From: Sinomonas albida
GTDB lineage: Bacteria > Actinomycetota > Actinomycetes > Actinomycetales > Micrococcaceae
Assembly: GCF_004919045.1 (NCBI RefSeq)
Contig: NZ_SWDW01000008.1
Location: forward strand, 62,001 to 126,000
Direction: 5' to 3'
Length of the DNA: 64,000 nt
Part shown: positions 1 through 8,032 of the stretch, piece after piece
Numbering within the stretch: the first letter of the stretch is position 1
Layout of the letters: the number at the start of each line of letters is the position of its first letter
Made by a program: the position numbers and the translations under genes
Notes under the pieces: model-generated
What the model saw: the letters and a program-made list of their open reading frames with translations, nothing else
The model's database searches: none
What the model was told of the DNA's origin: nothing

Positions 1-1398
1 CCACATGCGCGCCGTCTCGATGAGGACGTCGGCGCCGGAACCGGCGAGGAACGCGTCGTCTCCCGAGGCCCATGCGTAGCGCGCGGCCGCGTACGCGATC
101 GCGGCATTGATGTGGAACTGTGCAGTGCCGGCGGCGTAGTACGCGCTCGCCTCCTGGCCGTTGATGGTGCGCCACGGATACAGCGCGCCGTCCACGTTGA
201 GCTCGGCGGCCCGGGCAGTCGCCGCGGGAAGCATCGCGTGGCGGAAGTCGATGACCTGGCGGGCCGCCTCGGGCGCGGTGTACGTGAGGTACGGCAGGAC
301 GTAGATCTCCTGGTCCCAGAAGTAGTGGCCCTCGTAGCCCGAGCCGGTCACGCCCTTCGCAGGGATGCCAGCGACCCCTGCGTGCGACGTGGCCTGCGCG
401 AGCTGGAACAGGTTCCAGCGCACGGCCTGCTGGAGTTCGGGAGAGCCGCCGATCTCGATGTCGGCCGTGGCCCAGTAGCGCTCGTAGTGCGCCGCGCTCT
501 CGGCGGCCAGCTCGTCGAAGCCGCGCACCGCGGCGGCCGCCGCGTCCACGAGTTCCGGGTCCGCGGCCGGGGCCACCGCGTAGCCGACTCGCTTCTCGAG
601 CCGGAACGCCTCACTCGGGTCGATCTGGAGGACGTAGCGGACGCCGCCGCGGTCGCCGTCGGCCTCGGTGGAGAACGGCTGATGCAGCGTGTTCGTGGCA
701 TGGTCGACGGCGATCGCGACGTGCTGCCGCGAGGTCACCGTGGACCACGCGAGCCTCAGGCTCCCGTTGGCCCCCTCCGCGGCGACCGCTTCGAGGACGC
801 GGCCTGCGTGCCGGCCTGCGCGGCGAGGGTCGTGCTCCGAGTGGTCCTCCGTCGGCTGGTCCTGACGGTTGACCACGTGCGACTCGAAGTCGACGACGAT
901 GCGCCGGTCGGCGCTGATCTCGAAGTCGATCGCGAGGCTCGAGCGGGACTGCGCACCGATGACGCGCCGTTCGCGCGTGGTGACGGACGCCCCGGACGCG
1001 GTCTGCCACACGATCGTGCATTCGTAGACGCCGGTCGCGAAGTCGAGGCGGCGCCGGTAGTCGAGCACCTCCGAGCCCGCGAGCGTGAGTTGCTCGCCGT
1101 CCACCCACACGGTCGTCTCATGCGTGTCGGGGACGTAGAGGATGCGCTGACCCTGCTTCGCGAAGCCGTACGCATTCTCTGCGTGCCGGATGTCGAACGT
1201 CTCGTGGAAGCCGTTCACGAACGTGCCGGGGAGCGCCGCGTCCGCCTCCGCGGTGTGGGATCCGCGGATGCCGATGTGGCCGTTGCCGAGGCTGAAGAGC
1301 GTCTCGAGCGCGCCTTCCGCGCCGGGAACGTGGCTCGTCTCGAGGAGACCCCACGCGTCGACGGGGAAGCGCAGGCGATCTGCAGTGACGAGAGTCAT
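1..1398 (-). CDS. Glycoside hydrolase family 65 phosphorylase (maltose/trehalose/kojibiose type), 3' end cut off by window edge
   Basis: Phosphorolysis of an alpha-linked disaccharide to beta-glucose-1-phosphate plus glucose is the family role; it acts in the cytoplasm. The visible 466 residues begin at the ATG at 1398 and cover the N-terminal beta-sandwich domain (including GNGHIGIRG near residue 40) and the start of the (alpha/alpha)6 barrel with the family hallmark GHYFWDQEIY near residue 360. Family members are about 750-800 residues, so the catalytic acid region lies outside the window. The next gene upstream encodes a beta-phosphoglucomutase-like HAD, the classical partner that converts beta-G1P to G6P, with a LacI regulator before it. 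Which disaccharide is cleaved cannot be decided from this part. No clear Shine-Dalgarno sequence precedes the start. Confidence 0.88.
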   Translation of the reverse strand, partial: MTLVTADRLRFPVDAWGLLETSHVPGAEGALETLFSLGNGHIGIRGSHTAEADAALPGTFVNGFHETFDIRHAENAYGFAKQGQRILYVPDTHETTVWVDGEQLTLAGSEVLDYRRRLDFATGVYECTIVWQTASGASVTTRERRVIGAQSRSSLAIDFEISADRRIVVDFESHVVNRQDQPTEDHSEHDPRRAGRHAGRVLEAVAAEGANGSLRLAWSTVTSRQHVAIAVDHATNTLHQPFSTEADGDRGGVRYVLQIDPSEAFRLEKRVGYAVAPAADPELVDAAAAAVRGFDELAAESAAHYERYWATADIEIGGSPELQQAVRWNLFQLAQATSHAGVAGIPAKGVTGSGYEGHYFWDQEIYVLPYLTYTAPEAARQVIDFRHAMLPAATARAAELNVDGALYPWRTINGQEASAYYAAGTAQFHINAAIAYAAARYAWASGDDAFLAGSGADVLIETARMW

Positions 1399-1485
1399 GA
1401 GTGTGTGCCGATCTGGAGGGGGAAGGATTGGGGGATGGGTGCTCTTGGGGGGAGCCTTGAAGGTCTAGCGGTGAGCCGCGAGGCG

Positions 1486-2217
1486 TCAGAGCAGCTCGGC
1501 GAGGTCGTTGACCACGAACGTCGCGCCCGCGGCGAGGAGCTGCTCGCTCCCGGCCCCGCGGTCAACGCCGACGACGGCGCGGAAGCCGCCCGCCGCCCCT
1601 GCCTGGACGCCCGAGACGGCGTCCTCGACCACGATGCACGCGCCGCGCGGCGCGTCGAGCAGCTCGGCGGCACGGTGGAACGTCGCGGGGTCCGGCTTGC
1701 CGGGGAGGCCCTCGCGAGCCGCCACGGCGCCGTCGACCACCACCGGGAAGACCTCGGTGAGGCCCGCGGCGCGGAGCACGGCGGGCGCGTTGCGCGACGA
1801 GGAGACGACGGCGAGCTTGAGCCCGCGCTCGCGGGCCGCCTCGACCAGGCGCACTGACCCCGGGTAGGGGGCAACGCCGTCGTCCTCGATGATCGCGTTG
1901 AAGATGCGGTTCTTCCGATTGCCCAGCCCCTGGACCGTCTCGTGGTCGGGGTCGTCGTCGAGCGGGCCCTCAGGCAGCACGATCCCTCGCGACGCGAGGA
2001 AGTCGCGGACCCCGTCGAAGCGGGGCTTGCCGTCGATGTGGTCGAAGTAGTCCGTGTCCGAGTAAGCGGGGCCGCGGCCGGTCGCCGCGAGATACTCCTC
2101 GAACAGTCTTCGCCAGGCCGACTCGTGGACGGTCGCTGTGGGGGTCAGCACGCCGTCCAGGTCGAAGAGCAGGGCCTCGGTTCCGGTCCAGATGTCCAGC
2201 TGAGTCTGGGAGAGCAT
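1486..2217 (-). CDS. pgmB: Beta-phosphoglucomutase-like HAD hydrolase
   Basis: Predicted to interconvert beta-glucose-1-phosphate and glucose-6-phosphate, completing disaccharide phosphorolysis with the downstream GH65 enzyme. The 243-residue protein has HAD motif I LFDLDGVLT (nucleophile and general acid Asp pair) near residue 20, motif II VVSSS, and motif III/IV GKPDP and VEDAVSG; the alpha-helical cap (residues about 35-95) is of the PGMB size. GGAGG stands 7 nt before the ATG at 2217, which fixes the start although the frame stays open further upstream. Only 87 nt separate it from the GH65 gene and 17 nt from the LacI gene, so the three genes look like one transcript. A related sugar phosphatase is possible but less likely in this context. 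Confidence 0.88.
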   Translation of the reverse strand: MLSQTQLDIWTGTEALLFDLDGVLTPTATVHESAWRRLFEEYLAATGRGPAYSDTDYFDHIDGKPRFDGVRDFLASRGIVLPEGPLDDDPDHETVQGLGNRKNRIFNAIIEDDGVAPYPGSVRLVEAARERGLKLAVVSSSRNAPAVLRAAGLTEVFPVVVDGAVAAREGLPGKPDPATFHRAAELLDAPRGACIVVEDAVSGVQAGAAGGFRAVVGVDRGAGSEQLLAAGATFVVNDLAELL

Positions 2218-2234
2218 TGGGGGGCCTCCGTGGT

Positions 2235-3281
2235 TCAGTGCCGCGCGCGGCGGGTGGTCTTGCGTTCGATCAGTGAAGTGGGCAGTCGGTGGTCTTGGGG
2301 CGGGGAGCCCAGCTCTGGGTTGTCGAGCCGTTCCGCGAGCAGGGTGGCCGCGAAGGCGCCCTGATCGGCCACGGGTTGGGACACCGTGGTCAGCCCGAGG
2401 AACGAGCTCATGGGGTGGTCGTCGATGCCGATGACAGAGACTCCCTTCGGCGCTGTGATCCCGTGCTCGCGCAGGGCCTTGAGCGCCCCGAAGGCGGCCT
2501 CGTCGCACCCTGAGAACACCGCGGCGGGCCGGCGGCGGGCTGCGAGCAGCTCCGTCATGGCCCGATACCCGCCGTCGATCGTGGACTCGGTGCACACCAT
2601 CATGTCCGGATCGGTTTCGAGATGTTCGTCGTCCAGCGCCCGCTCGAATCCGGCCTGCCGGTGGGCGGCCGTGCGCACGGTTCCGTCGCTGGGTTCGTTA
2701 CCCGCGAGTATAGCAACGTCCCAGTGGCCGAGGTCGAGCAGGTGACGCGTTGCACGCCACGCGGCAGCCTCGTCGTCGATCCCCACGTTGTCCCACGGGA
2801 CGTCGCTCAGGCCGACGCTCGCGACGGCGAGCTTTGATGCTGCAAGCGCTTCCAGTTGGACGGGATCGAGGTTCACGCCGAGCAGGAGGACGCCGTCCAC
2901 GCGCTCGGACAGCTCGTCGGGGTTCCGGAAGAGCGCGTCTTTGACGTGTTCCCGGCCTCGCAGGCTCATGAGCACGGAGTCGAGGCCGCCGTGGGCCAGC
3001 GCCTCCTCGGCCGCCTCGACGGCTTCCGCGAAGAACCAGGCCGTGGTCTTGGGCACAACGATCGCGACGTGCCCGGTCTTCCCGCCGGCCAGACGCGCCG
3101 CTGCGGACGAGGCGCGGTACCCCAGCTTCTCGGCTGCCTCCTCGACGCGGAGCTGGCTCGCGGGGGAGATGTTCGGCAGCCCTCGCAGGGCGCGGGACAC
3201 GGTGCAGATCGAGAGGCCCGAGAGCGTCGCGACGTCATGGATCGTCGCGCGAGCGCGGTCAGCCACGGAACACGGACTCAT
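2235..3281 (-). CDS. LacI-family transcriptional regulator of the disaccharide phosphorylase operon
   Basis: An N-terminal LacI helix-turn-helix (TIHDVATLSGLSICTVSRAL, about residues 12-31, then the hinge helix AARLAGG) is followed by a periplasmic-binding-protein-like sensor domain; about 348 residues, normal for the family. It leads the operon with pgmB and the GH65 gene, so it probably senses the disaccharide or a derivative and represses this operon. ATG at 3281 and ATG at 3293 are both possible; neither has a good ribosome site. The frame is open for another 130 codons upstream, but that stretch is only the translated 22-bp repeat array and is not credible protein. A LacI-type palindrome lies 63 bp upstream. 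Confidence 0.9.
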   Translation of the reverse strand: MSPCSVADRARATIHDVATLSGLSICTVSRALRGLPNISPASQLRVEEAAEKLGYRASSAAARLAGGKTGHVAIVVPKTTAWFFAEAVEAAEEALAHGGLDSVLMSLRGREHVKDALFRNPDELSERVDGVLLLGVNLDPVQLEALAASKLAVASVGLSDVPWDNVGIDDEAAAWRATRHLLDLGHWDVAILAGNEPSDGTVRTAAHRQAGFERALDDEHLETDPDMMVCTESTIDGGYRAMTELLAARRRPAAVFSGCDEAAFGALKALREHGITAPKGVSVIGIDDHPMSSFLGLTTVSQPVADQGAFAATLLAERLDNPELGSPPQDHRLPTSLIERKTTRRARH

Positions 3282-3343
3282 CCCTTTCGTCATGAGGCAG
3301 GAGAAGACGCCCGCCCCGCGCCCGGAAGAGTGTAACCAGGCTC

Positions 3344-3357
3344 TGTAAGCGTTTACA
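3344..3357. promoter_or_regulatory. LacI-type operator upstream of the disaccharide operon
   Basis: TGTAAGCGTTTACA is a 14-bp palindrome with one mismatched pair and the central CG expected for LacI-family operators. It lies between the 22-bp repeats and the regulator gene, positioned for autoregulation of the LacI-pgmB-GH65 operon. The binding protein is inferred from location. Confidence 0.6.
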
Positions 3358-3363
3358 AGCTCG

Positions 3364-3447
3364 TTTGCGGGGTCTCGTGCCAAGGTTTGTGGGGTCTCGT
3401 CCCAGGGTTTGTGGGGTCCCGTTCCGGCGTTTGCGGGGTCTATGACA
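3364..3447 (+). repeat. 22-bp tandem array, plus-oriented arm (family B, 4 units)
   Basis: Four units start at 3364, 3386, 3408 and 3430, exactly 22 bp apart, with core TTTGYGGGGTCYCG. They face the longer array that begins at 3448, so the two together make a large inverted structure. Unlike every other array in the window, this arm does not follow the stop codon of a gene on its own strand; it lies upstream of the LacI gene. Together with 3448-3715 it accounts for most of the gene-free stretch 3294-3715. Confidence 0.85.
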
Positions 3448-3695
3448 GGACGGGACCCCGCATTGGGCCGGACGGGACCCCGCAATCGGTCGGACGGGAC
3501 CCCACATTGGGTCGGACGGCACCCCGCAAGCGGCTGGACGGGACCCCGCATTGGGTCGGACGGGACCCCGCAAGCGGCTGGACGGGACCCCGCAATCGGT
3601 CGGACGGGACCCCGCATTGGGTCGGACGGGACCCCGCAAGTGGTCGGACGGGACCCCGCATTGGGTTGGACGGGACCCCGCAACTGGGCGGGACG
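3448..3695 (-). repeat. 22-bp tandem array behind the NagD-like gene (family B, 11 units)
   Basis: Eleven units of exactly 22 bp start at 3448 and every 22 bp to 3668; the plus-strand core is GGACGGGACCCCGCA with a 7-base variable tail. On the minus strand, reading away from the stop codon of the HAD gene at 3716, the core is TGCGGGGTCCCGTCC. Tails almost alternate between a TTGGGTC type and an A-started type (AGCGGCT, ATCGGTC, AGTGGTC), suggesting growth by a 44-bp double unit. The array is open in several frames only because it has no stop triplets. Confidence 0.9.
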
Positions 3696-3715
3696 GGTCG
3701 GGCGCGCGGGCGGGG

Positions 3716-4567
3716 CTAGAGTTGCCGGAGCAGGTCCGAGACCGAGTTCAGGACCTGGTTCGGTCGGAACGGATAGGTGGGGATGTCTGCCTGCTGGGTG
3801 ATGCCGGACAGCACGAGGACCGTGTGGAGTCCGGCCTCCATGCCCGCGACGATGTCGGTGTCCATGCGGTCGCCGATCATCGCGGTCGTCTCGGAGTGGG
3901 CGTCGATCTGGTTCATGGCGGAGCGGAACATCATGGGGTTCGGCTTGCCGATCGTGTACGGCTCCCGGCCCGTGGCCTTCGTGATGAGGGCCGCTATCGC
4001 ACCAGTTGCGGGGAGGACGCCCTCCTTCGACGGGCCCGTCGCGTCGGGGTTCGTCGCGATGAACCGAGCGCCGCCCACAATGAGCCGGATCGCCGTCGTG
4101 ATGGCGTTGAACGAGTACGTGCGGGTCTCGCCGAGCACCACGTAGTCAGGGTCCTGGTCGGTGAGGATCACGCCGGCCTCGTGCAGCGCCGTCGTGAGCC
4201 CTGCTTCGCCGATGCAGTAGACGCGCGCCCCCGCCATCTGGTCCTTGATGAACACGGCCGTGGCGAGCGCCGACGTCCAGATGTTCTCTTCGGGGATGGA
4301 CAGGCCGGAGGACCGCAGGCGCGCCGCGAGGTCGCGCGGCGTGAAGATTGAGTTGTTCGTGAGGACGAGGAATCGCCGCGAGGTGTCGACCCAGCGCTGG
4401 ATGAGCTCCGGGGCGCCCGGGATCGGGTGGTTCTCGTGCACGAGCACGCCGTCCATGTCCGTGAGCCAGCATTCGATGTCCTGGCCGCTGCGGTACGCGA
4501 CTTTGGCGCTCGCGGGCGCGGGGACGGCGGCGAGGGTGTCGGTGGTCGGGGCGGCGGATTCGGACAT
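3716..4567 (-). CDS. HAD-IIA family (NagD-like) phosphatase
   Basis: A cytoplasmic sugar-phosphate or nucleotide phosphatase of the NagD type, 283 residues. Motif I is WLTDMDGVLVHE (about residues 34-45) with the nucleophilic Asp pair, motif II LVLTNNS, motif III GKPNPMMF and motif IV MIGDRMDTDIVAG; the C2-type cap lies between motifs II and III. The start at 4567 is supported by AGGAGG seven bases upstream. It stands alone between the repeat array and the molybdate operon on the opposite strand. The substrate is not deducible from the sequence. Confidence 0.9.
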   Translation of the reverse strand: MSESAAPTTDTLAAVPAPASAKVAYRSGQDIECWLTDMDGVLVHENHPIPGAPELIQRWVDTSRRFLVLTNNSIFTPRDLAARLRSSGLSIPEENIWTSALATAVFIKDQMAGARVYCIGEAGLTTALHEAGVILTDQDPDYVVLGETRTYSFNAITTAIRLIVGGARFIATNPDATGPSKEGVLPATGAIAALITKATGREPYTIGKPNPMMFRSAMNQIDAHSETTAMIGDRMDTDIVAGMEAGLHTVLVLSGITQQADIPTYPFRPNQVLNSVSDLLRQL

Positions 4568-4700
4568 GGTGCCTCCTGATCGCGAACGGACTCGCCCAGT
4601 CTTTCATCTTGCGCGCTGCCACGGCGACGGCCCCATCGGCGTCCGCAGGAGCGGAGAAAATTTCGACGTCAGTCCGCAGCTGCGGAACTACACTTGGCTC

Positions 4701-5108
4701 ATGCCTTTGATCCGCATCGCCGAGGCGGCGAGCCTGCTCGGCGTGAGCGACGACACCGTGCGCCGCTGGGTCGACGCGGGTGCGCTCAGCCCCGCGAAGG
4801 ACGCCTCGGGCCGCGCCGCGGTCGACGGCGCCGAGCTCGCCGATCTGGCCCGGCGGCAGGCGGCGGCCCCGCGAGACGCGAGCGGCGTGGCCCGCTCGGC
4901 CCGCAACAGCTTCGTGGGGCTCGTGACCGACGTCATCGAGGACCGGGTCATGGCGCAGGTCGAGCTCCAGTGCGGCCCGTATCGCGTGGTCTCGCTCATG
5001 AGCTCGGAGGCCGTGCGCGAGCTTGGCCTCGTGCCGGGAAGCGTGGCCACCGCGGTCGTCAAGGCGACGACGGTGATTGTGGAAACCCATGAAGGGAAGG
5101 CGCGGTGA
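4701..5108 (+). CDS. MerR-type helix-turn-helix plus TOBE/Mop (molybdate-binding) protein
   Basis: A 135-residue two-domain protein: an N-terminal excisionase/MerR-like DNA-binding helix-turn-helix (IAEAASLLGVSDDTVRRWVD, residues about 5-24) and a C-terminal Mop/TOBE domain (residues about 65-130, ending VVKATTVIVE) of the kind that binds molybdate. It overlaps modA by 4 nt, so it probably acts as the molybdate-responsive regulator of this operon, a stand-in for ModE. The ATG at 4701 follows TACACT at 4689-4694 with 6 nt between, so the transcript is likely leaderless and the start is secure. Regulation of modABC is inferred from position. Confidence 0.85.
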   Translation: MPLIRIAEAASLLGVSDDTVRRWVDAGALSPAKDASGRAAVDGAELADLARRQAAAPRDASGVARSARNSFVGLVTDVIEDRVMAQVELQCGPYRVVSLMSSEAVRELGLVPGSVATAVVKATTVIVETHEGKAR

Positions 5109-5950
5109 AGCAAGGCCCGGTGAAGGAAGACACCGTGAAGCAAGTCCCCATGAACGGACGCGCAGTGCGACTCCGCTCCAAGCTTGCCGCGGCCGGTGTG
5201 CTCACCCTTGCCCTCCTCCTCACGGCGTGCGGGGCGATGCCGAGGACGGGCGGCGGCGTGTCGACGTCGTCAACCTCGGCGAGCATCACGGTCTTCGCGG
5301 CCGCGTCGCTCAAGGCGACGTTCACGGACCTCGCGCATCAGTTCGAGGCAGCGCACGGCGGGACGAAGGTCAACTTGAGCTTCGGCGGCTCCTCCGACCT
5401 CGTGGCGCAGCTCCAGAGCGGGGCGCCGGCTGACGTGTTCGCCTCCGCCGACGAGGCGAACATGACGAAGGCGACGAACGCGGAGCTCGTGTCCGGTAGC
5501 CCGCAGATCTTCGCGACGAACGTCCTCGAGATCGCTGTGCCGAAGGGGAATCCGGCCGGGATCCATTCGCTTCAGGAGCTCGCGAAGCCCGGGCTCCGCC
5601 TCGTTCTGTGCGCGCAGCAGGTCCCGTGCGGGAGCGCCTCGCACAAGGCCGCGGATGCGGCCGGCGTCGCGCTCAAGCCCGTGAGCGAGGAGCAGTCCGT
5701 CACGGACGTGCTCGGCAAGGTCATCTCGGGGGACGCCGATGCGGGCCTCGTCTACGTGACGGACGTCAAGGGCACGGGCGGGAAGGTCGACGGCGTGGCG
5801 TTCCCCGAGTCGAAGGCGGCGGTGAACCGCTATCCGATCGCCATGCTCAGGCAGTCCAAGGCGAGCTCGGTCGCGCAGGACTTCGTCGAGTTCGTGCGTG
5901 GCGCCGAGGGGCAGAAGGTGCTCGGCAATGCCGGGTTCGGCGCGCCCTAG
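5105..5950 (+). CDS. modA: Molybdate ABC transporter substrate-binding lipoprotein
   Basis: ModA binds molybdate (or tungstate) outside the membrane and delivers it to ModBC. The protein has a lipoprotein signal with lipobox LLLTAC around residue 38-43, then the ModA fold opening [20 protein letters not shown] and containing [23 protein letters not shown], which carries oxyanion-binding serines. The GTG at 5105 overlaps the preceding stop; two further GTG codons (5120, 5132) and an ATG at 5150 in the same frame are alternatives, and the ATG gives a more usual signal-peptide length. First structural gene of modABC. Confidence 0.92.
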   Translation: MKQGPVKEDTVKQVPMNGRAVRLRSKLAAAGVLTLALLLTACGAMPRTGGGVSTSSTSASITVFAAASLKATFTDLAHQFEAAHGGTKVNLSFGGSSDLVAQLQSGAPADVFASADEANMTKATNAELVSGSPQIFATNVLEIAVPKGNPAGIHSLQELAKPGLRLVLCAQQVPCGSASHKAADAAGVALKPVSEEQSVTDVLGKVISGDADAGLVYVTDVKGTGGKVDGVAFPESKAAVNRYPIAMLRQSKASSVAQDFVEFVRGAEGQKVLGNAGFGAP

Positions 5951-6746
5951 GTCCAGGGCGTACTCCGGCCTTCCGCGCTGGGTCTACGTCCCCGCGGCCC
6001 TCGGGGCCCTGTTCGTGCTCGTGCCCTTCGTCGGGATCCTGACGCGCGTCGACTGGCTGCACTTCGTCGCGCTCATCACGTCGGATTCCTCGCTCGCCGC
6101 GCTCGGCCTGAGCCTTGAGACTGCGTTGGCGAGCACCGTGGCGTGCCTGGTGCTCGGGGTGCCCATGGCACTTGTGCTCGCCCGGGGGCCCGTCCGCGGC
6201 CGGCGTTGGCTGCGCTCGCTCGTGCTCCTGCCGCTCGTGCTGCCGCCGGTTGTCGGCGGCCTCGCGCTCCTCTACACGTTCGGCCGGCTCGGCTTCGTGG
6301 GCCGCTGGCTCGACGTCTTCGGCGTCCAGCTCGCGTTCACGACGACCGCCGTGGTCATGGCTCAGACGTTCGTCTCGCTCCCGTTCCTCGTGGTGAGCCT
6401 CGAGGGTGCGCTCCGCACGGCGGGCGGCCGCTACGAGGCCGTCGCGGCGACCCTCGGGGCTGCCCCGAGCCACGTGTTCTGGCGCGTCACGCTTCCGCTC
6501 GTGCTGCCCGGCCTCGCCTCCGGACTCGTGCTTTCCTTCGCGCGGAGCCTCGGCGAGTTCGGAGCGACCCTCACGTTCGCTGGGAGCCTGCAGGGTGTCA
6601 CGCGGACGCTGCCGCTCGAGGTGTACCTGCAGCGCGAGGTCGACCCCGACGCCGCCGTGGCCCTCGCGCTCGTGCTCGTGGTGGTTGCCGCGCTCGTGGT
6701 GGGCCTCGCCTATGGTCGCCGCGCCGCTGGGGCTGTGGCCGCGTGA
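5928..6746 (+). CDS. modB: Molybdate ABC transporter permease
   Basis: Integral membrane subunit of the molybdate importer, about 272 residues with five to six hydrophobic segments. The EAA-type loop that contacts the ATPase is visible as [20 protein letters not shown], followed by [24 protein letters not shown], a ModB/CysT signature. The ATG at 5928 lies inside the end of modA (23-bp overlap) and follows GAAGG at a sensible distance; GTG at 5898 is a longer alternative. Its stop overlaps the modC start, so translation is coupled. Confidence 0.92.
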   Translation: MPGSARPRSRAYSGLPRWVYVPAALGALFVLVPFVGILTRVDWLHFVALITSDSSLAALGLSLETALASTVACLVLGVPMALVLARGPVRGRRWLRSLVLLPLVLPPVVGGLALLYTFGRLGFVGRWLDVFGVQLAFTTTAVVMAQTFVSLPFLVVSLEGALRTAGGRYEAVAATLGAAPSHVFWRVTLPLVLPGLASGLVLSFARSLGEFGATLTFAGSLQGVTRTLPLEVYLQREVDPDAAVALALVLVVVAALVVGLAYGRRAAGAVAA

Positions 6747-7879
6747 GCTTCCGCCTGCGCGCCGCGCTCGCCGACCGAGGCCTCGACGCCGGTCTCCACG
6801 TGGAGTCCGGCGAGACGGTCGCCGTCCTCGGCCCCAACGGTGCGGGCAAGTCCACGCTCTTCGCGCTCGCGGCGGGGCTCGTCCGCGCGGACGAGGGCAG
6901 CGCCGAGCTCGACGGCCGCGTCCTCTTCGACACCAAGTCCGGCGCCTGGGTTCCGCCGCACGCGCGCGGCGTCGCGCTCCTCGCGCAAGAGCCGCTCCTG
7001 TTCCCGCACCTCACCGTGCTCGAGAACGTCGCGTTCGGCCCCCGCGCGGGCGGGGCCTCGCGCGCCTCGGCCCGCGCCACGGCGGAGCGCTGGCTTCGCG
7101 AGGTCGACGCCGCCGAACTCGCCGACCGCCGCCCCACCCAGCTTTCGGGCGGGCAGGCGCGGCGGGTCGCCGTCGCCCGCGCGCTGGCCGCCGAGCCGAG
7201 CCTCCTCCTGCTCGACGAGCCGTTCGCCGCGCTCGACGCCGGCGCAGCGCCCGCGCTGCGCCGCCTCCTCAGGCGGGTCCTCGCCGGCCGGACGGCCGTG
7301 ATCATCACGCACGAGGCGCTTGACGCGCACCTCCTCGCCGAGCGCGTTGTGGTGCTCGAGGGCGGGCGGATCGCGGAGCAGGGCCCGACGGCGGCGCTTC
7401 TCGAGCGCCCCAGGAGTCACTTCGCGGCGGGGCTCTCCGGGCTCAACTTCGTGCGGGGACGGACGACGGCGCCTGCTCGCCTCGCGGTGGCTGGGCTCGG
7501 CGAGGTGTTCGGGGTCGTTCCGTCCGAGGCCGGGGAGGCGCCCGCGACGGGCGAGGACGCGGTCGCCGTGTTCCGGCCGGCGGACGTCGCCGTCTACGCG
7601 AGCTCTTCCGGCCTGGGCGCGTCCGCGCCGGGCGCCGACGGTCGAGGTGGTCAGGACTCGATGGAAGAGCCCCCGCACGGCTCGCCGCGGAACGCGTGGC
7701 GCGCCGTCGTCGCTGAGCTCGAGCCGCGCGGCGCTCAGGTCCGCGTCCACGCGCGTGCGGGAGACGCCGCCATCGTCGCGGACCTGACCCCTGCCGCGGC
7801 CGCCGAGCTGGATCTCGCGCCGGGCGCCGCCGTCGTCCTCGTCGCGAAGGCCGCGGCGGTGACGGTCTACGCGGCCTGA
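6743..7879 (+). CDS. modC: Molybdate ABC transporter ATP-binding protein with C-terminal TOBE domain
   Basis: Energises molybdate import through ModB. The 378-residue protein has Walker [10 protein letters not shown] near residue 31, Q-loop LLAQEPLLF, signature LSGGQARR, Walker [13 protein letters not shown] and switch His in VIITHEA. The part after residue 235 contains a Mop/TOBE region interrupted by a low-complexity Gly/Ser/Pro stretch near residue 300. The GTG start at 6743 overlaps the modB stop by 4 nt. It closes the operon; the following 150 bp lead to the amylase gene. Confidence 0.93.
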   Translation: MSFRLRAALADRGLDAGLHVESGETVAVLGPNGAGKSTLFALAAGLVRADEGSAELDGRVLFDTKSGAWVPPHARGVALLAQEPLLFPHLTVLENVAFGPRAGGASRASARATAERWLREVDAAELADRRPTQLSGGQARRVAVARALAAEPSLLLLDEPFAALDAGAAPALRRLLRRVLAGRTAVIITHEALDAHLLAERVVVLEGGRIAEQGPTAALLERPRSHFAAGLSGLNFVRGRTTAPARLAVAGLGEVFGVVPSEAGEAPATGEDAVAVFRPADVAVYASSSGLGASAPGADGRGGQDSMEEPPHGSPRNAWRAVVAELEPRGAQVRVHARAGDAAIVADLTPAAAAELDLAPGAAVVLVAKAAAVTVYAA

Positions 7880-7946
7880 TGCCCGGATCAGTGTGATCGC
7901 CGTGATCGCCGAATCTGTCAATCGATGTGACTAAGTCCTTGACCTC

Positions 7947-7962
7947 TGTGACAAGGATCACG
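7947..7962. promoter_or_regulatory. Possible CRP/GlxR-type site upstream of alpha-amylase
   Basis: TGTGA, six bases, TCACG: near-perfect dyad of the CRP/GlxR class, 71 bp before the amylase start. A cAMP-responsive regulator would fit control of a secreted starch-degrading enzyme. A related dyad with the same spacing occurs at 23800-23815. No binding protein gene is in the window. Confidence 0.4.
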
Positions 7963-8032
7963 GAGAGTGGGCGTGCTGGCTCTCGCCGGCGCATAGCCTT
8001 GCTCCACGATCCGGATCGGATAGGTGCATTCG

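Noticed and set aside
112-1857. A 581-codon plus-strand open frame opposite the GH65 and beta-phosphoglucomutase genes
   Set aside because: Long antisense frames are expected in very GC-rich coding DNA. Its translation is Arg/Gly/Ala-rich with no family features, while the minus frame encodes clear GH65 and HAD motifs.
3294-3683. N-terminal extension of the LacI gene through the repeat array and other frames giving RGPVRPNAGSRPT-like 22-residue repeats
   Set aside because: The 22-bp unit has no stop triplets, so all frames stay open and read as a 22-residue repeat. There is no start signal, and it would join the array to an otherwise normal-length LacI protein.
3364-3695. Replication origin iterons
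   Set aside because: Phased repeats can be iterons, but the same cores recur at gene ends, no rep or dnaA gene is near, and the surrounding genes are chromosomal metabolism.
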